From the NCBI RefSeq assembly GCF_013423485.1, contig NZ_JABFFR010000007.1, positions 310,001 to 374,000 of the forward strand: a stretch of DNA of 64,000 bases. The letters are read 5' to 3'. The first letter of the stretch is position 1. Every line of letters begins with the position of its first letter. Made by a program: the position numbers and the translations under genes. The notes under the pieces were generated by a model. That model was not told where the DNA came from. It searched no databases and worked only from the letters and a program-made list of their open reading frames with translations. Of this stretch, positions 54,778 to 63,272 are shown piece after piece. Source of the DNA: Azospirillum oleiclasticum. GTDB lineage: Bacteria; Pseudomonadota; Alphaproteobacteria; Azospirillales; Azospirillaceae.

Positions 54778-55278
54778 ATGGAACGCCCCATCGAACTGCG
54801 CATCTCCAACGGCCGCATGGCCTTCGGCGACGTCCCGGAGCATGTGGACGAACGGCTCCAGGCCGCCGTGCAGGCCCGCGGGAATGCGGCGGAGTGCGAG
54901 GCCCTGCTGTGGGAGGCGCACCGGCTGGCGCCCCGCGTGCTGCCGGTCTTCTACGCGCTGTACAAGTTCTACTTCAACCGCAAGCGGCTGGACGAGGCCG
55001 AGCGCGTCGCCCTCGTCGCCCTCGACGTCGCCGCCCAGCAGATCGGCATCCCCGCCGACTGGCGCCAACTGACCGCCGCCAGCGCCGACTGGACGGCGGA
55101 GGGACCGCAACGCTTCTTCCTCTTCACCATGAAGGCGCTCGCCTTCATCACCCTGCGCCGCGACCGCCTGCCCGACGCCTTGGCGATCCTCGCCAAGCTG
55201 GCCGAGATCGACCCCGGCGACCAGGTCGGGCACGGGGTGATCGCCGCGATGGCGCGGGGGGTGGAGGGTGAAGGGTGA
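54778..55278 (+). CDS. nif-region TPR-like helical protein, function unknown
   Basis: This 166-residue protein is predicted wholly helical, with a tetratricopeptide-like pattern: ECEALLWEAHRLAPRVLPVFYALYKFYFNRKRLDEAERVALVALD and then LRRDRLPDALAILAKLAEIDPGD. I do not assign a function. AAGGAG lies six bases before ATG 54778; an ATG at 54772 is in frame but too close. It is divergent from the iscA operon across 286 bp with the NifA site and promoter. No good -24/-12 site faces this gene, so whether it is nif-regulated is open. Confidence 0.82.
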   Translation: MERPIELRISNGRMAFGDVPEHVDERLQAAVQARGNAAECEALLWEAHRLAPRVLPVFYALYKFYFNRKRLDEAERVALVALDVAAQQIGIPADWRQLTAASADWTAEGPQRFFLFTMKALAFITLRRDRLPDALAILAKLAEIDPGDQVGHGVIAAMARGVEGEG

Positions 55279-55476
55279 AGGGGCGTAAGGCTGCGATCAC
55301 GCCCGAATACCCCAACCGCCTGACATTGGCCCGTTCCTGATGAGTTGCGCCTGCCCGTCACGTTGTGTGGCAGGGCGGAGAACGCCTCACACCGTGCGAA
55401 CGGTCTGACGAGGCATTCCACCCCCGTCTGGGAGACTGCGACAGGTTGACACGGCGCTGTCCCGGCCGGGGCCGGT

Positions 55477-55496
55477 GAGCATATTACTGTATGCTC
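55477..55496. promoter_or_regulatory. inverted repeat before the chemoreceptor gene
   Basis: GAGCATA and TATGCTC form seven-base exact arms around a six-base spacer (TTACTG). It lies 33 bp before the chemoreceptor start, a spot for a repressor or activator. It does not match FNR, NifA or sigma-54 sites. Confidence 0.5.
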
Positions 55497-55528
55497 ATTG
55501 ACGAGCGTTTTTCGAAAGTGACGTCCCC

Positions 55529-57214
55529 ATGCCCTCGTCCCTGACCATCCGCATGAAGCTGCTCGGCTTCGTCGTTGCCGCCGCCTTGGCAAGCGTCGCC
55601 ATTGCCGGCGCTGCCCTCCATCTGAACTACGGCCGCATGCATCATGACCGCGTGGAAGCCCTGCGCTTCATGGTCGAGGCGGGGCACAGCATGGCGGTCC
55701 GGTTCGAGGCCGAAGCGGCGGCGGGGCGGATGACGCGGGAGGAGGCGCAGGCCCGGTTCAAGGAGGCGCTGATCGCCATCCGCTACAGCGGCGCGGAGTA
55801 TCTGTTCGCCCACAGCTACACCGGCATCGGCTTCGCCCATCCCAGCGACAAGCTGATGGGCAAGGACGTCAACGGCATCAAGGATGGGAACGGCACGCCG
55901 ATCATCCCGGCGATGGTGGCGATGGTGAAGAGCCAGGGGGAGGGCACTTACGTCTACGACTGGCCGCGCACCGTCGGCGGCAGCGATCTGGCGCCCAAGC
56001 TCGCCTACGCCAAGGCATTCGACCCGTGGGGCGTGTTCATCGGCACCGGCGTCTTCATCGACGACATCCGCGCCGCCTTCATGACCCAGCTCTGGACGCT
56101 GGTGGGCGTGGTCGCCGCGGTGGCGCTGCCGGTCGTCCTGCTGCTGGCGCTCGCCGGGCGCAACATCAGCCGGACCATCAGCGCGCTCGCCCTGCGCATG
56201 CGCGCACTGGCCGGCGGCGACCTCGGCGTCACCGTGCCGGAAGCGGACCGCGGCGACGAGCTGGGCGCCATGGGCAAGGCGCTGATGGTGTTCAAGGAGA
56301 ACGCCGTGGAGAAGGCGCGGCTGGAGGAGCGGCAGGCGATGCTCGCCCGCCGGGCCGAGGAGGACAAGCGCACCGCCATGGCGGAGCTGGCCCGCAGCTT
56401 CGAACAGACGGTGGGCGGGGTCATCCGCGTCGTCGCCGAGGAGGCCGGCAGCATCGAGGCCCACGCGCAGCGGATGGTCCAGGTGTCCGACCGCACCGGG
56501 CAACTGGCGGCCACGGTCGCGACCGCCACCGAGGAGACCTCGGTCAACGTGCAGACCGTGGCGTCCGCCGCCGACCAGCTCTCCAGCTCCATCGCCGAGA
56601 TCAGCCGGCAGGTCGGCCAGTCGTCGGAGATCGCCCGTGACGCCGTCGGCATCGCCGAGCGCGCCAACGGCAAGGTGGAAGGGCTGGCGGTCGCCGTGGA
56701 GCGGATCGGGGCGGTGGTGGAGCTGATCAACTCCATCGCGTCCCAGACCAACCTGCTGGCGCTCAACGCCACCATCGAGGCGGCGCGCGCCGGCGAGGCG
56801 GGCAAGGGCTTCGCGGTGGTCGCCGGTGAGGTCAAGCAGCTGGCCAGCCAGACGGCCAAGGCCACTGGGGACATCGCCGCCCAGGTGGCGAACGTGCAGG
56901 CCGTGACCGGCGATGCCGTGGCCGAAATCCGCGACGTCGTGCGCATCATCGGTCGCGTCAACGAGGTCGCCGCGTCGATCGCGTCGGCGGTGGAGGAGCA
57001 GGGGGCGGCGACGCGGGAGATCAGCCGCAACGTCCAGCAGGCCGCCGCCGGAACGCAGGGCGTCTCCGCCAACATCGCGGAGGTGAGCGCCGCGGTCGGC
57101 TCCAGCGGGATCGCCGCCAACGAGGTGCTGGCCTATGTCCGGCAGCTCTCGACCCACGCCGACGCGCTGAGCGGCGAGGTCGCCCGCTTCCTCGGTGGCC
57201 TGCGGGCGGCGTGA
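55529..57214 (+). CDS. methyl-accepting chemotaxis protein with single Cache domain
   Basis: This 561-residue chemoreceptor has an N-terminal helix ([20 protein letters not shown]), a periplasmic sCache_2-like domain to about residue 180 ([46 protein letters not shown]), a second helix ([20 protein letters not shown]), a HAMP domain and a long signalling coiled coil. The CheW/CheA contact tip is intact ([24 protein letters not shown]). It has no C-terminal pentapeptide for CheR. It converges on nifQ with a six-base gap. Ligand unknown; Cache receptors often bind carboxylates or amino acids. Confidence 0.95.
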   Translation: MPSSLTIRMKLLGFVVAAALASVAIAGAALHLNYGRMHHDRVEALRFMVEAGHSMAVRFEAEAAAGRMTREEAQARFKEALIAIRYSGAEYLFAHSYTGIGFAHPSDKLMGKDVNGIKDGNGTPIIPAMVAMVKSQGEGTYVYDWPRTVGGSDLAPKLAYAKAFDPWGVFIGTGVFIDDIRAAFMTQLWTLVGVVAAVALPVVLLLALAGRNISRTISALALRMRALAGGDLGVTVPEADRGDELGAMGKALMVFKENAVEKARLEERQAMLARRAEEDKRTAMAELARSFEQTVGGVIRVVAEEAGSIEAHAQRMVQVSDRTGQLAATVATATEETSVNVQTVASAADQLSSSIAEISRQVGQSSEIARDAVGIAERANGKVEGLAVAVERIGAVVELINSIASQTNLLALNATIEAARAGEAGKGFAVVAGEVKQLASQTAKATGDIAAQVANVQAVTGDAVAEIRDVVRIIGRVNEVAASIASAVEEQGAATREISRNVQQAAAGTQGVSANIAEVSAAVGSSGIAANEVLAYVRQLSTHADALSGEVARFLGGLRAA

Positions 57215-57220
57215 CGGCGC

Positions 57221-57820
57221 CTACCCCTCCGCGCCGAAGCACACCGTTCCCGCCGCGCACCCGTCGCAGTCGGCCACGCGGCAGGCGAGAAGGCCGTCGC
57301 GGGCGCAGAGCAGGCGGTAGAGCATGGTCCGCCACCGGGTCCCCGAACGGTTGCGCGCGGCCAGCGGTTCGAAGTGGCGTTCGAACATGGCGGTGAGCTG
57401 GCGCCGGCCGGTGAGGCCCAGGTCGCGCCACAGCGGCCCGTCGTCCAGGCAGGCGCGGGCGACCATGGCGGCCAGCCACGCCTCCTCCTCCACGCCGACG
57501 GAGCGGTGCTCCAGCAGGATGTCGGCGAGGTCGGCGGCCTCCGCCGCCAGCAGGGCCGGCAGGGAGCGGTGGGTGGGTCCCGGCGTGTGCCGCCGGTCGC
57601 ACAGCGCCATCGGGAAATAGCGGCCCATCAGGGCGATCAGCCCCGCGGTGTCCAGCCCCAACGGGTCGGGTTCGCCGGCATCCCGGCCGGCCGGCCAGCG
57701 GCGCGCAAGGATGCAGGCGAACAGGTGCGCGTCCACGACGTTGCACCGGGTCTGGTGCGACGTCAGCCAGCGGTAGAGGGCGTCCGGGCCGTGCGGCTGG
57801 GCGGGCATGTGCATGTCCAT
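57221..57820 (-). CDS. nifQ: NifQ, molybdenum donor for FeMo-co
   Basis: NifQ (199 residues) carries a Mo-Fe-S cluster and gives Mo to NifEN/NifH for FeMo-co assembly. The family C-terminal motif Cys-x4-Cys-x2-Cys-x5-Cys is present (CRVADCDGCAAGTVCFG). Its helical middle (LCDRRHTPGPTHRSLPALLAAEAADLADILLEHR) fits the family. ATG 57820 has GGAGGCG upstream, 55 bp after fdxB. It ends the nifENX operon. Confidence 0.93.
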   Translation of the reverse strand: MDMHMPAQPHGPDALYRWLTSHQTRCNVVDAHLFACILARRWPAGRDAGEPDPLGLDTAGLIALMGRYFPMALCDRRHTPGPTHRSLPALLAAEAADLADILLEHRSVGVEEEAWLAAMVARACLDDGPLWRDLGLTGRRQLTAMFERHFEPLAARNRSGTRWRTMLYRLLCARDGLLACRVADCDGCAAGTVCFGAEG

Positions 57821-57875
57821 GGGCGCGCCTCCGCCGGCGGCTTGGCCTGGCCGGGAACGGCCAGAGGCCGGTGGA

Positions 57876-58169
57876 TCAGGCGGCCAGAGGCCGGTGGGTG
57901 ATGCAGCTCTTGGAGCAGACCTTGGCGCAGCTCTCGCAGCCGATGCAGTTGGCGCCTTCCTTGACGCTCATGACCTTCTTCTCGGCCTCGTCGTCGAAGG
58001 CATCGACGATGTCGCCGTCCTCGGTGATGCCGATCAGCTCCAGCACGCCGCGCCCGCAGACCTTGAAGCAGCGGCCGCAGCCGATGCACTGCTTCTGGTC
58101 GATGTCGTCCACGAATTTGGGCGTCCAGGCCTTGCCGCCGCGGGTGGTGCCGCTCACGAACTCGCTCAT
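57876..58169 (-). CDS. fdxB: nif-specific ferredoxin III (FdxB type)
   Basis: This 97-residue ferredoxin carries two 4Fe-4S clusters with motifs CIGCGRCFKVCGRGV and, after a long insert, CIGCESCAKVCSKSC. The family N-terminus (TRGGKAWTPKFVDDIDQKQ) is present. FdxB-type ferredoxins support nitrogen fixation, probably as electron carriers for FeMo-co maturation. ATG 58169 is chosen; upstream in-frame residues belong to the nested-hairpin repeat region. Confidence 0.95.
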   Translation of the reverse strand: MSEFVSGTTRGGKAWTPKFVDDIDQKQCIGCGRCFKVCGRGVLELIGITEDGDIVDAFDDEAEKKVMSVKEGANCIGCESCAKVCSKSCITHRPLAA

Positions 58170-58221
58170 CGGGGTGCTCCTCGGGTTGTCGTCGGGTGGG
58201 TGGGGGAAGTGTCGGTTGTGA

Positions 58222-58288
58222 GCCCCCACCCAAACCCTCCCCCATCGTCGACGGGGGAGGGCTTTAACCGGGGAGGGGTGGAGGGGGC
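58222..58288. repeat. second copy of the GC-rich nested-hairpin repeat, between DUF683 gene and fdxB
   Basis: The inner hairpin (58235-58243 with 58253-58261, loop ATCGTCGAC) is the exact inverse of the second hairpin at 51867-51893. An outer stem (58222-58231 with a GGGTGG-A-GGGGGC stretch near 58276-58288) carries one bulge. The copy has only one inner hairpin and its outer right arm is rearranged, so it looks like a diverged relative. Confidence 0.92.
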
Positions 58289-58293
58289 GTGCG

Positions 58294-58494
58294 TCACGCC
58301 GTCTCCAGCGCCTTCAGCTCGGCGCGCTTCTCGGCCAGCGCCTTGTGGGCGTCGTAGGCCTCCTGCGCGACCTCCAGGATGGACTCCCACTTCAGCGGCA
58401 GCTCCTCCGACAGGTCGTGCAGGTCCATCTTCTTCGCGGTGGCGCGGGCGTTCAGCTTCTTGATCTCGTCCTTGATCGCGGCGGCGTCGGCCAT
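58294..58494 (-). CDS. nif-cluster Rop-like small protein (DUF683/CCE_0567 family)
   Basis: This 66-residue helical hairpin protein (AIKDEIKKLNARATAKKMDLHDLSEELPLKWESILEVAQEAY) matches the DUF683 family found only in nif operons just after the NifX-associated gene. Members bind metal in some structures, but the role in nitrogen fixation is not settled. ATG 58494 lies 24 bp after the DUF269 gene. No cysteine is present. Confidence 0.88.
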   Translation of the reverse strand: MADAAAIKDEIKKLNARATAKKMDLHDLSEELPLKWESILEVAQEAYDAHKALAEKRAELKALETA

Positions 58495-58518
58495 GGCGGC
58501 GGTCCTCGAAAAGGGTGC

Positions 58519-58977
58519 TCAGAGATTGGCGGGCTCGGGGAACTTCTCGATCAGGGCCACGGCTTCGCGCACGACCTTCGCCCCTTCCGACGACAGCTTC
58601 TCGATGGACGGGTAGCCGTAGCGGTGCACGTCGCGCAGATGCTTGGACACCACCACCAGACGGCCGGTGGTCAGCACCATGCGGCCGAAGCCCTCGTGGC
58701 TCATCTTCATGATCGGGGAGGCCATCAGGCCGGTCAGCTTCTCGATGGTGATGCCGACGGCCTTGTAGAACAGCTCCAGCCGCCACAGCACGTCGGGGTC
58801 CGGGTCGCCGATGATGGGCAGGGCGGCGCGCGCCTCCTTGTCGAGGATGTAGGGGGCCAGCACCGTCTCGTCGCTCTTGCCCTCCCAGGCGCCGTAGGTG
58901 TCCTCGGCGCGGTAGAGCAGGGTCAGGTTCTTCAGGAAGATCTGGTCCAGATCTTCCGCCACGGTCACGTCGGCCAC
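58519..58977 (-). CDS. NifX-associated nitrogen fixation protein (DUF269)
   Basis: This 152-residue protein is the DUF269 protein that regularly follows nifX. It includes [24 protein letters not shown], the start of a conserved core, and [40 protein letters not shown] near the end. Its biochemical role is unproven but co-occurs with FeMo-co assembly genes. GTG 58977 has GAGGAG eight bases upstream and lies five bases after the nifX stop. Confidence 0.92.
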   Translation of the reverse strand: MADVTVAEDLDQIFLKNLTLLYRAEDTYGAWEGKSDETVLAPYILDKEARAALPIIGDPDPDVLWRLELFYKAVGITIEKLTGLMASPIMKMSHEGFGRMVLTTGRLVVVSKHLRDVHRYGYPSIEKLSSEGAKVVREAVALIEKFPEPANL

Positions 58978-58982
58978 GGGCG

Positions 58983-59462
58983 TCACTCCTCGTCGTCGAA
59001 ATCGATGGTCTTGGGTTCGTTCTTCGCCAGCGCCTTGCGCAGCCAGGGCGGCGGGTTGCCCTTGATGGTCTCGACCAGACGGTCGAGCAGGGCGGTGATG
59101 GGCTCGGGGGTATCGACCTTCACCGGATGGATCTTCTTGGCGACCACGCGGGCTGCGGCCGAGGCGCCGATCGCCGACAGATAGACGATGGCGCAGTCGT
59201 GGATCGCCTCCAGCTTCGGGACCAGCTTGTCCTCGTTGCCGTCCTCGAACATCGATCCGCCGAACTGGCAGGTCTCCACCAGTGCATAGCCGTCGGTGTT
59301 GACCTCGTAGATCATGATGTTCTTGGCCCAGCCGAAATGGGCGTCCAGGGTCTTCAGATCCTGGGTGCAGAAAGCGACCTTCATCATTCCTCCTTTGCGC
59401 GGGCCTCCTTTGCGCAGCTGGTCGTCGGTGTCGACCAGCCTCAGCCGGCGCTGCATCCGCAT
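58983..59462 (-). CDS. nifX: NifX, FeMo-co precursor carrier
   Basis: NifX binds NifB-co and the VK-cluster and shuttles them between NifB, NifEN and other partners. The 159 residues include [11 protein letters not shown], a nif-specific start, then [28 protein letters not shown] and [25 protein letters not shown] 59462 is preceded by GGAGG six bases away and gives the family N-terminus; it overlaps nifN by 22 bases. A 15-bp in-frame duplication (59389-59403 and 59404-59418) encodes RKGG twice in the linker. Confidence 0.95.
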   Translation of the reverse strand: MRMQRRLRLVDTDDQLRKGGPRKGGMMKVAFCTQDLKTLDAHFGWAKNIMIYEVNTDGYALVETCQFGGSMFEDGNEDKLVPKLEAIHDCAIVYLSAIGASAAARVVAKKIHPVKVDTPEPITALLDRLVETIKGNPPPWLRKALAKNEPKTIDFDDEE

Positions 59463-60838
59463 GACCCGCCTCCACAGCCGCCGTCCTGGTGGTGATGCTC
59501 GTCGCCGTCCGTGTGGTCGTGCCCGTGCGCGTCATGATCCATCTCGGCGGCGAGGAAGCGGTTGCCGATGGCGAACAGCGTCTCCCGCGTGCCGCGGTAG
59601 CCGACATTGACGGTCAGCCCGGCGCCCAGCCGGTCGAACATCGGCAGCCCCATCCGATGCAGCGGCACCCCCAGCCGCGCCGCACCCTGGCGCCCGTGGC
59701 TGTTGGAGACGATGAGGTCGGCGCCGCTCGCCAGCGCCTCCACGTCGGAATGGTCGCCGACCAGCACGGTGCGCGCGCGGATCTTCTCCAGCACCGGGGC
59801 CTGGGTTGGCGACACGGCGGCGACCACATCGGCGCCCATGTCGTTGAGGAAGCCTGTGACGGCGTAGAGGAGGTCCGGCTCCAGCGCCACGGCGATGCGC
59901 TTGCGGCTGAAGAAGAAGTGTCCGTCCAGCATGCCGTCGACCAGGCTCTCGCGCTGGCGGCGCAGCCGCGCCGGCACCGGCCGTCCGGAGATCTCCGACA
60001 GGGTGCGGATGAAGCGGTCGGACGCCTCAAGCCCGGTCAGCCGGTCGAAGAAGGCGGTCGGCACGTCGGTCTTCAGCTCCAGTGCCGCCGCGGCGACGCG
60101 CATGTGCTCGCCGATGGCCAGCGTGATCTCCGACGCGCCCATCGCCTTGATCTGCTCGATGGTCGTGCCGCCGAGCGAGGTGGGGGCGAAATCGGTGGGC
60201 TGGCGGCCGCACATGGACAGGGACAGGTCGGGCAGGATGATCGGGTTCAGCCCGAAGCTCTCGACGATCTCGCGCAGCTCTTCCACGTCGCCCGGCGTCA
60301 GGTGGCAGCCGGCGAGGATGTTGACCTGCCCCTTGACGGTCAGCGGCACCGGCTGGGCCAGCGTCTCGACGATCCCGGTCACCGCGGCGGCGAAGCCGTC
60401 CTCGAACCCGCCGGCGAAGTCGGGCGTGTTGACGAAGACGAGGTTCAGCGGGTCGAGCTTGGGGTTGCGCTGGCGGAAGGTGGCGTAGGCGCCCGCCATG
60501 TCCTCGCCCTTGGTCTCGGTCACCCCGGTGGTGCAGACGCCGATCAGGGCGGGCTTCATCCGCTCGTCGATGTTGCGGATGGCCTCCTCCAGGTTCTCGT
60601 AGCCGCCGAGGATGGTGGCCACCTGATCCATGGCGGTGGTCTGGAGCGGGATCGCCTCGCGGAAATGGCGGACCAGAAGAACGAGGCCGAAGGCGGTGCA
60701 GCCCTGGCTGCCGTGGAACAGCGGCAGGCAGTTGTCGATGCCGAGGAAGGCCAGCGCGCCGCCCAGCGGCTGGCTCATCTTCAGCGGGTTGACGGAGCAG
60801 GCCTTGGCGGTGGTGGGGAAACGCTGGATGTGGCTCAT
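59441..60838 (-). CDS. nifN: nitrogenase iron-molybdenum cofactor biosynthesis protein NifN
   Basis: NifN pairs with NifE as the scaffold on which FeMo-co is completed. The 465 residues show the family pattern: [54 protein letters not shown] and [18 protein letters not shown]. The last 33 residues are a metal-ligand-rich tail with seven His and three Cys ([13 protein letters not shown] then [11 protein letters not shown]). It starts five bases after the nifE stop. Confidence 0.96.
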   Translation of the reverse strand: MSHIQRFPTTAKACSVNPLKMSQPLGGALAFLGIDNCLPLFHGSQGCTAFGLVLLVRHFREAIPLQTTAMDQVATILGGYENLEEAIRNIDERMKPALIGVCTTGVTETKGEDMAGAYATFRQRNPKLDPLNLVFVNTPDFAGGFEDGFAAAVTGIVETLAQPVPLTVKGQVNILAGCHLTPGDVEELREIVESFGLNPIILPDLSLSMCGRQPTDFAPTSLGGTTIEQIKAMGASEITLAIGEHMRVAAAALELKTDVPTAFFDRLTGLEASDRFIRTLSEISGRPVPARLRRQRESLVDGMLDGHFFFSRKRIAVALEPDLLYAVTGFLNDMGADVVAAVSPTQAPVLEKIRARTVLVGDHSDVEALASGADLIVSNSHGRQGAARLGVPLHRMGLPMFDRLGAGLTVNVGYRGTRETLFAIGNRFLAAEMDHDAHGHDHTDGDEHHHQDGGCGGGSCGCSAG

Positions 60839-60843
60839 GGCGC

Positions 60844-62217
60844 TCACTCCCACGGGGCGGGCAGGCGCACCTGGCGCCAGATGGGGCTGGACAGCGTCTT
60901 GTCGATCTCCTCGCACAGCGCCACGATGCCGTCGTAGCCGGCGTAGGCGTGGTGCCGCTCCTGGTTGATGTCGAGCCAGGGCACCTTGGCCTTCAGCGAG
61001 ATGAACTGCGACCGGCCGCCCGACAGCATGATGTCGGCTTCGCTGTCGCGCAGCATCTTGTAGATGTCGCGGGGCTTCAGGTCGTCCCACATGTGGAACT
61101 CCTTCCCCTTCGCCTTCTTGATGCGCTCCTTGTCCTCCTTGGTGGACTTCTTGGTGGAGGTGCCGACGATGGTCAGGCCGGCGGTCTCCAATGCGGTCAC
61201 CATCGACCAGGATTTGACGCCGCCGGTGAAGAGCAGCACGCGCTTGCCGTCGAAGCGCGCCCTGTAGGGCTCGAGCCGGCGCCAGACGCGGCTCTCCTCC
61301 CGCGCGATGACACCCTCGGCGCGGTCGATCAGCTCCTTCTTCGCGCCGCGCTCCACCAGCATGCGGGTCATGGTGCGCAGCGTGTCCGACATGTCCGACA
61401 CGCCGTAGAAGGAGCCCTCGAAATAGGGGATGCCCCAGCGCTCCTCCATCTTGCGGCCGACATTCACCAGCGCCTGGGAGCAGACCACCATGGTCAGCCG
61501 GGCGCGGTGGGCCCGCGCCACCTCGTGGTAGCGGGCGTCGCCGGAGATGCAGGACAGCAGCCGGATGCCGATCTCGTCGAACAGCGGCTTGATCTGCCAC
61601 AGCTCGCCCGCGAGGTTGTATTCGCCGATGATGCAGACGTCGGTGTCGGTGCTGACTTCGGGCTCCTCGGTGCCGATCACATGCTCCAGCAGCGCCTCGC
61701 CGGCCAGCTTGTTGCCGAGATTCTTGGACCCGACGAAACCCGGCGCGTTGATCGGGATCACCGGCTTGCCGAACTTCCGCGAGGCGTGCTTGCACACCGC
61801 CTCCACATCGTCGCCGATCATGGAGGGGACGCAGGTGAGATAGACGAAGACGGCCGGCGGGTCGTACTGGGTGATGATCTCCTTGATCGCCTTGAACAGC
61901 TTCTTCTCGCCGCCGTGGATGACGTCCAGCTCCGACAGGTCGGTGGTGAAGCCCATCCGGTAGGTCTGCGGGCCCGACGACTTGGAGCCGCGGTTGTCCC
62001 AGCTGTTGCCCAGGCAGGCGATGGGGCCGTGGACGAGGTGGGCGACGTCGGCGATGGGCTGCAGCGCGATCATCGCCCCGTCATAGGCGCAGCCGCCGGC
62101 GGCGGCCCCCGGCTTCAGCGCCTTGGTGCAGCCCTTCTTGCGCTCCTTCTCCGACTTCGCCTGGTTCTTGGCGCAGCCGGGCTCGTTGAAGACTTCCTGC
62201 ACCTTGTCCTGCAGCAT
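60844..62217 (-). CDS. nifE: nitrogenase iron-molybdenum cofactor biosynthesis protein NifE
   Basis: NifE (457 residues) is the other half of the NifEN scaffold. It has the cluster-ligand cysteine region with GCAYDGAMIALQPI and GPIACLGNSWDNRGS, and VYLTCVPSMIGDDVEAVCKHASRKFGKPVIPINAPGFVGSKN. The later half includes LSCISGDARYHEVARAHRARLTMVVCSQALVN. ATG 62217 is preceded by GGGAGACGGGC. It begins the operon nifENX-DUF269-DUF683-fdxB-nifQ, behind a sigma-54 promoter and two NifA sites. Confidence 0.97.
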   Translation of the reverse strand: MLQDKVQEVFNEPGCAKNQAKSEKERKKGCTKALKPGAAAGGCAYDGAMIALQPIADVAHLVHGPIACLGNSWDNRGSKSSGPQTYRMGFTTDLSELDVIHGGEKKLFKAIKEIITQYDPPAVFVYLTCVPSMIGDDVEAVCKHASRKFGKPVIPINAPGFVGSKNLGNKLAGEALLEHVIGTEEPEVSTDTDVCIIGEYNLAGELWQIKPLFDEIGIRLLSCISGDARYHEVARAHRARLTMVVCSQALVNVGRKMEERWGIPYFEGSFYGVSDMSDTLRTMTRMLVERGAKKELIDRAEGVIAREESRVWRRLEPYRARFDGKRVLLFTGGVKSWSMVTALETAGLTIVGTSTKKSTKEDKERIKKAKGKEFHMWDDLKPRDIYKMLRDSEADIMLSGGRSQFISLKAKVPWLDINQERHHAYAGYDGIVALCEEIDKTLSSPIWRQVRLPAPWE

Positions 62218-62268
62218 GCCCGTCTCCCGCGTGAGCGTCGATGGCGGACGGCCCGCCGAACACGACGA

Positions 62269-62284
62269 TGCACGGGACGTGCCA
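62269..62284 (-). promoter_or_regulatory. sigma-54 (-24/-12) promoter of nifEN
   Basis: On the minus strand TGGCACGTCCCGTGCA matches TGGCACG-N4-TTGCA except for one T-to-G change just before the GC of the -12 element. The -24 half is perfect. The start site would be near 62258, giving a leader of about 40 nt to nifE. Confidence 0.82.
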
Positions 62285-62341
62285 CCCGGGGCATGCACGC
62301 CAACGCATTGATTCCTATGGAAGAGCGGTCCGGTGTCGGGC

Positions 62342-62357
62342 TGTGCGATAGGCGACA
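62342..62357. promoter_or_regulatory. NifA activator site 1 of nifEN
   Basis: TGTGCGATAGGCGACA matches TGT-N10-ACA exactly, about 90 bp upstream of the likely nifE start site. A second copy lies exactly 30 bp further, so they face almost the same side of the helix. Confidence 0.82.
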
Positions 62358-62371
62358 ATGGCGCTTGGTCC

Positions 62372-62387
62372 TGTCGCCTTCCCGACA
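62372..62387. promoter_or_regulatory. NifA activator site 2 of nifEN
   Basis: TGTCGCCTTCCCGACA matches TGT-N10-ACA exactly. It lies about 120 bp upstream of the likely start and eight bases from the end of the TauE-like gene. Confidence 0.8.
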
Positions 62388-62394
62388 CCCGTCG

Positions 62395-63147
62395 TCAGCC
62401 GTAGAAGCGCAGGAAGAAATGGACGGTGAGCAGCGCGCCGGTGGCGATCACCCCGCGGCGCAGCCAGACGGCCGGCACGCGCCGCGCCCAGCGGGCGGCC
62501 AGCCAGCCGCCAGCCACCGCCCCCACCAGCCCGGCCAGGGCCGCCGGCCACGCCACCACCCCGGACAGCACGAAGGTGGCGATCGACACCGCGGTGATGA
62601 CGGAGGCGACGAGGTTCTTCAGCGCGTTGGCGTCGTGCACGTCGTCGTGCCCGAGCAGCGCGTAGCAGGCCATCAGCAGCACCCCCAGCCCGGCCCCGAA
62701 ATAGCCGCCATAGACCGCGAAGGCCAGCTCCACAGCGATGGCCGCGGCGCCGGTCCGCCCCAGCTCCCCCGGCATCAGCGCGCGCAGCCGCGGGCCGAAG
62801 GCGAAGAGCAGCGTCGCCAGCAGCAGCAGCCAGGGGATGAGACGGGCGAAGGCCCGGTCCCCCGTCCACAGCAGCAGCAGCGCCCCCGCCAGCCCGCCGG
62901 CCATCGCCACGGCCAGACGTCGGCCGAGCCCCGGCTTCAGCGCCGCCAGCCGGTCGGCGTAGGCCGGCAGGGCCGCGGCGTGGCCCGGCCACACCGCGAT
63001 GGCGCTGGATGCGGTGGCGGTGATGGGCGGCAGCCCGGCGGCCAGCATGGCGGGGAAGATGAAGAAGATGCCGCCGCCGGCAATGGCGTTGACGCCCCCG
63101 GCGACGATTCCCGCTACCGCGATCAGCAGAAGGTCGGGCATGCTCAT
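62395..63147 (-). CDS. TauE/SafE family membrane permease
   Basis: This 250-residue protein has about seven helices and the TauE/SafE half repeats, with GIVAGGVNAIAGGGIFFIFPAMLAAGLPP at the start and FAVYGGYFGAGLGVLLMACYALLG at the second half. The family exports sulfite, sulfoacetate or other organosulfur anions. ATG 63147 or 63141 starts it; a weak AAGGAC stands upstream. It lies upstream of nifE on the same strand, and its 3' end abuts the NifA sites, so it is not part of the nif operon. Confidence 0.88.
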   Translation of the reverse strand: MSMPDLLLIAVAGIVAGGVNAIAGGGIFFIFPAMLAAGLPPITATASSAIAVWPGHAAALPAYADRLAALKPGLGRRLAVAMAGGLAGALLLLWTGDRAFARLIPWLLLLATLLFAFGPRLRALMPGELGRTGAAAIAVELAFAVYGGYFGAGLGVLLMACYALLGHDDVHDANALKNLVASVITAVSIATFVLSGVVAWPAALAGLVGAVAGGWLAARWARRVPAVWLRRGVIATGALLTVHFFLRFYG

Positions 63148-63272
63148 GCGGCGCGGTCCTTTCAGCGATCGTCATCTCATCACACCAGTTTCTCATCCCT
63201 ATCATCCGCCAATCCAACGACGGAAGCCTCCTTCTGCGCCGATAGGATGCATGGCAGAAAGGATGTTCACGC

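Noticed and set aside
55279-55528. Possible sigma-54 site before the chemoreceptor gene
   Set aside because: A TGGCCCG occurs, but the next TTGC is too far away for a -24/-12 promoter.
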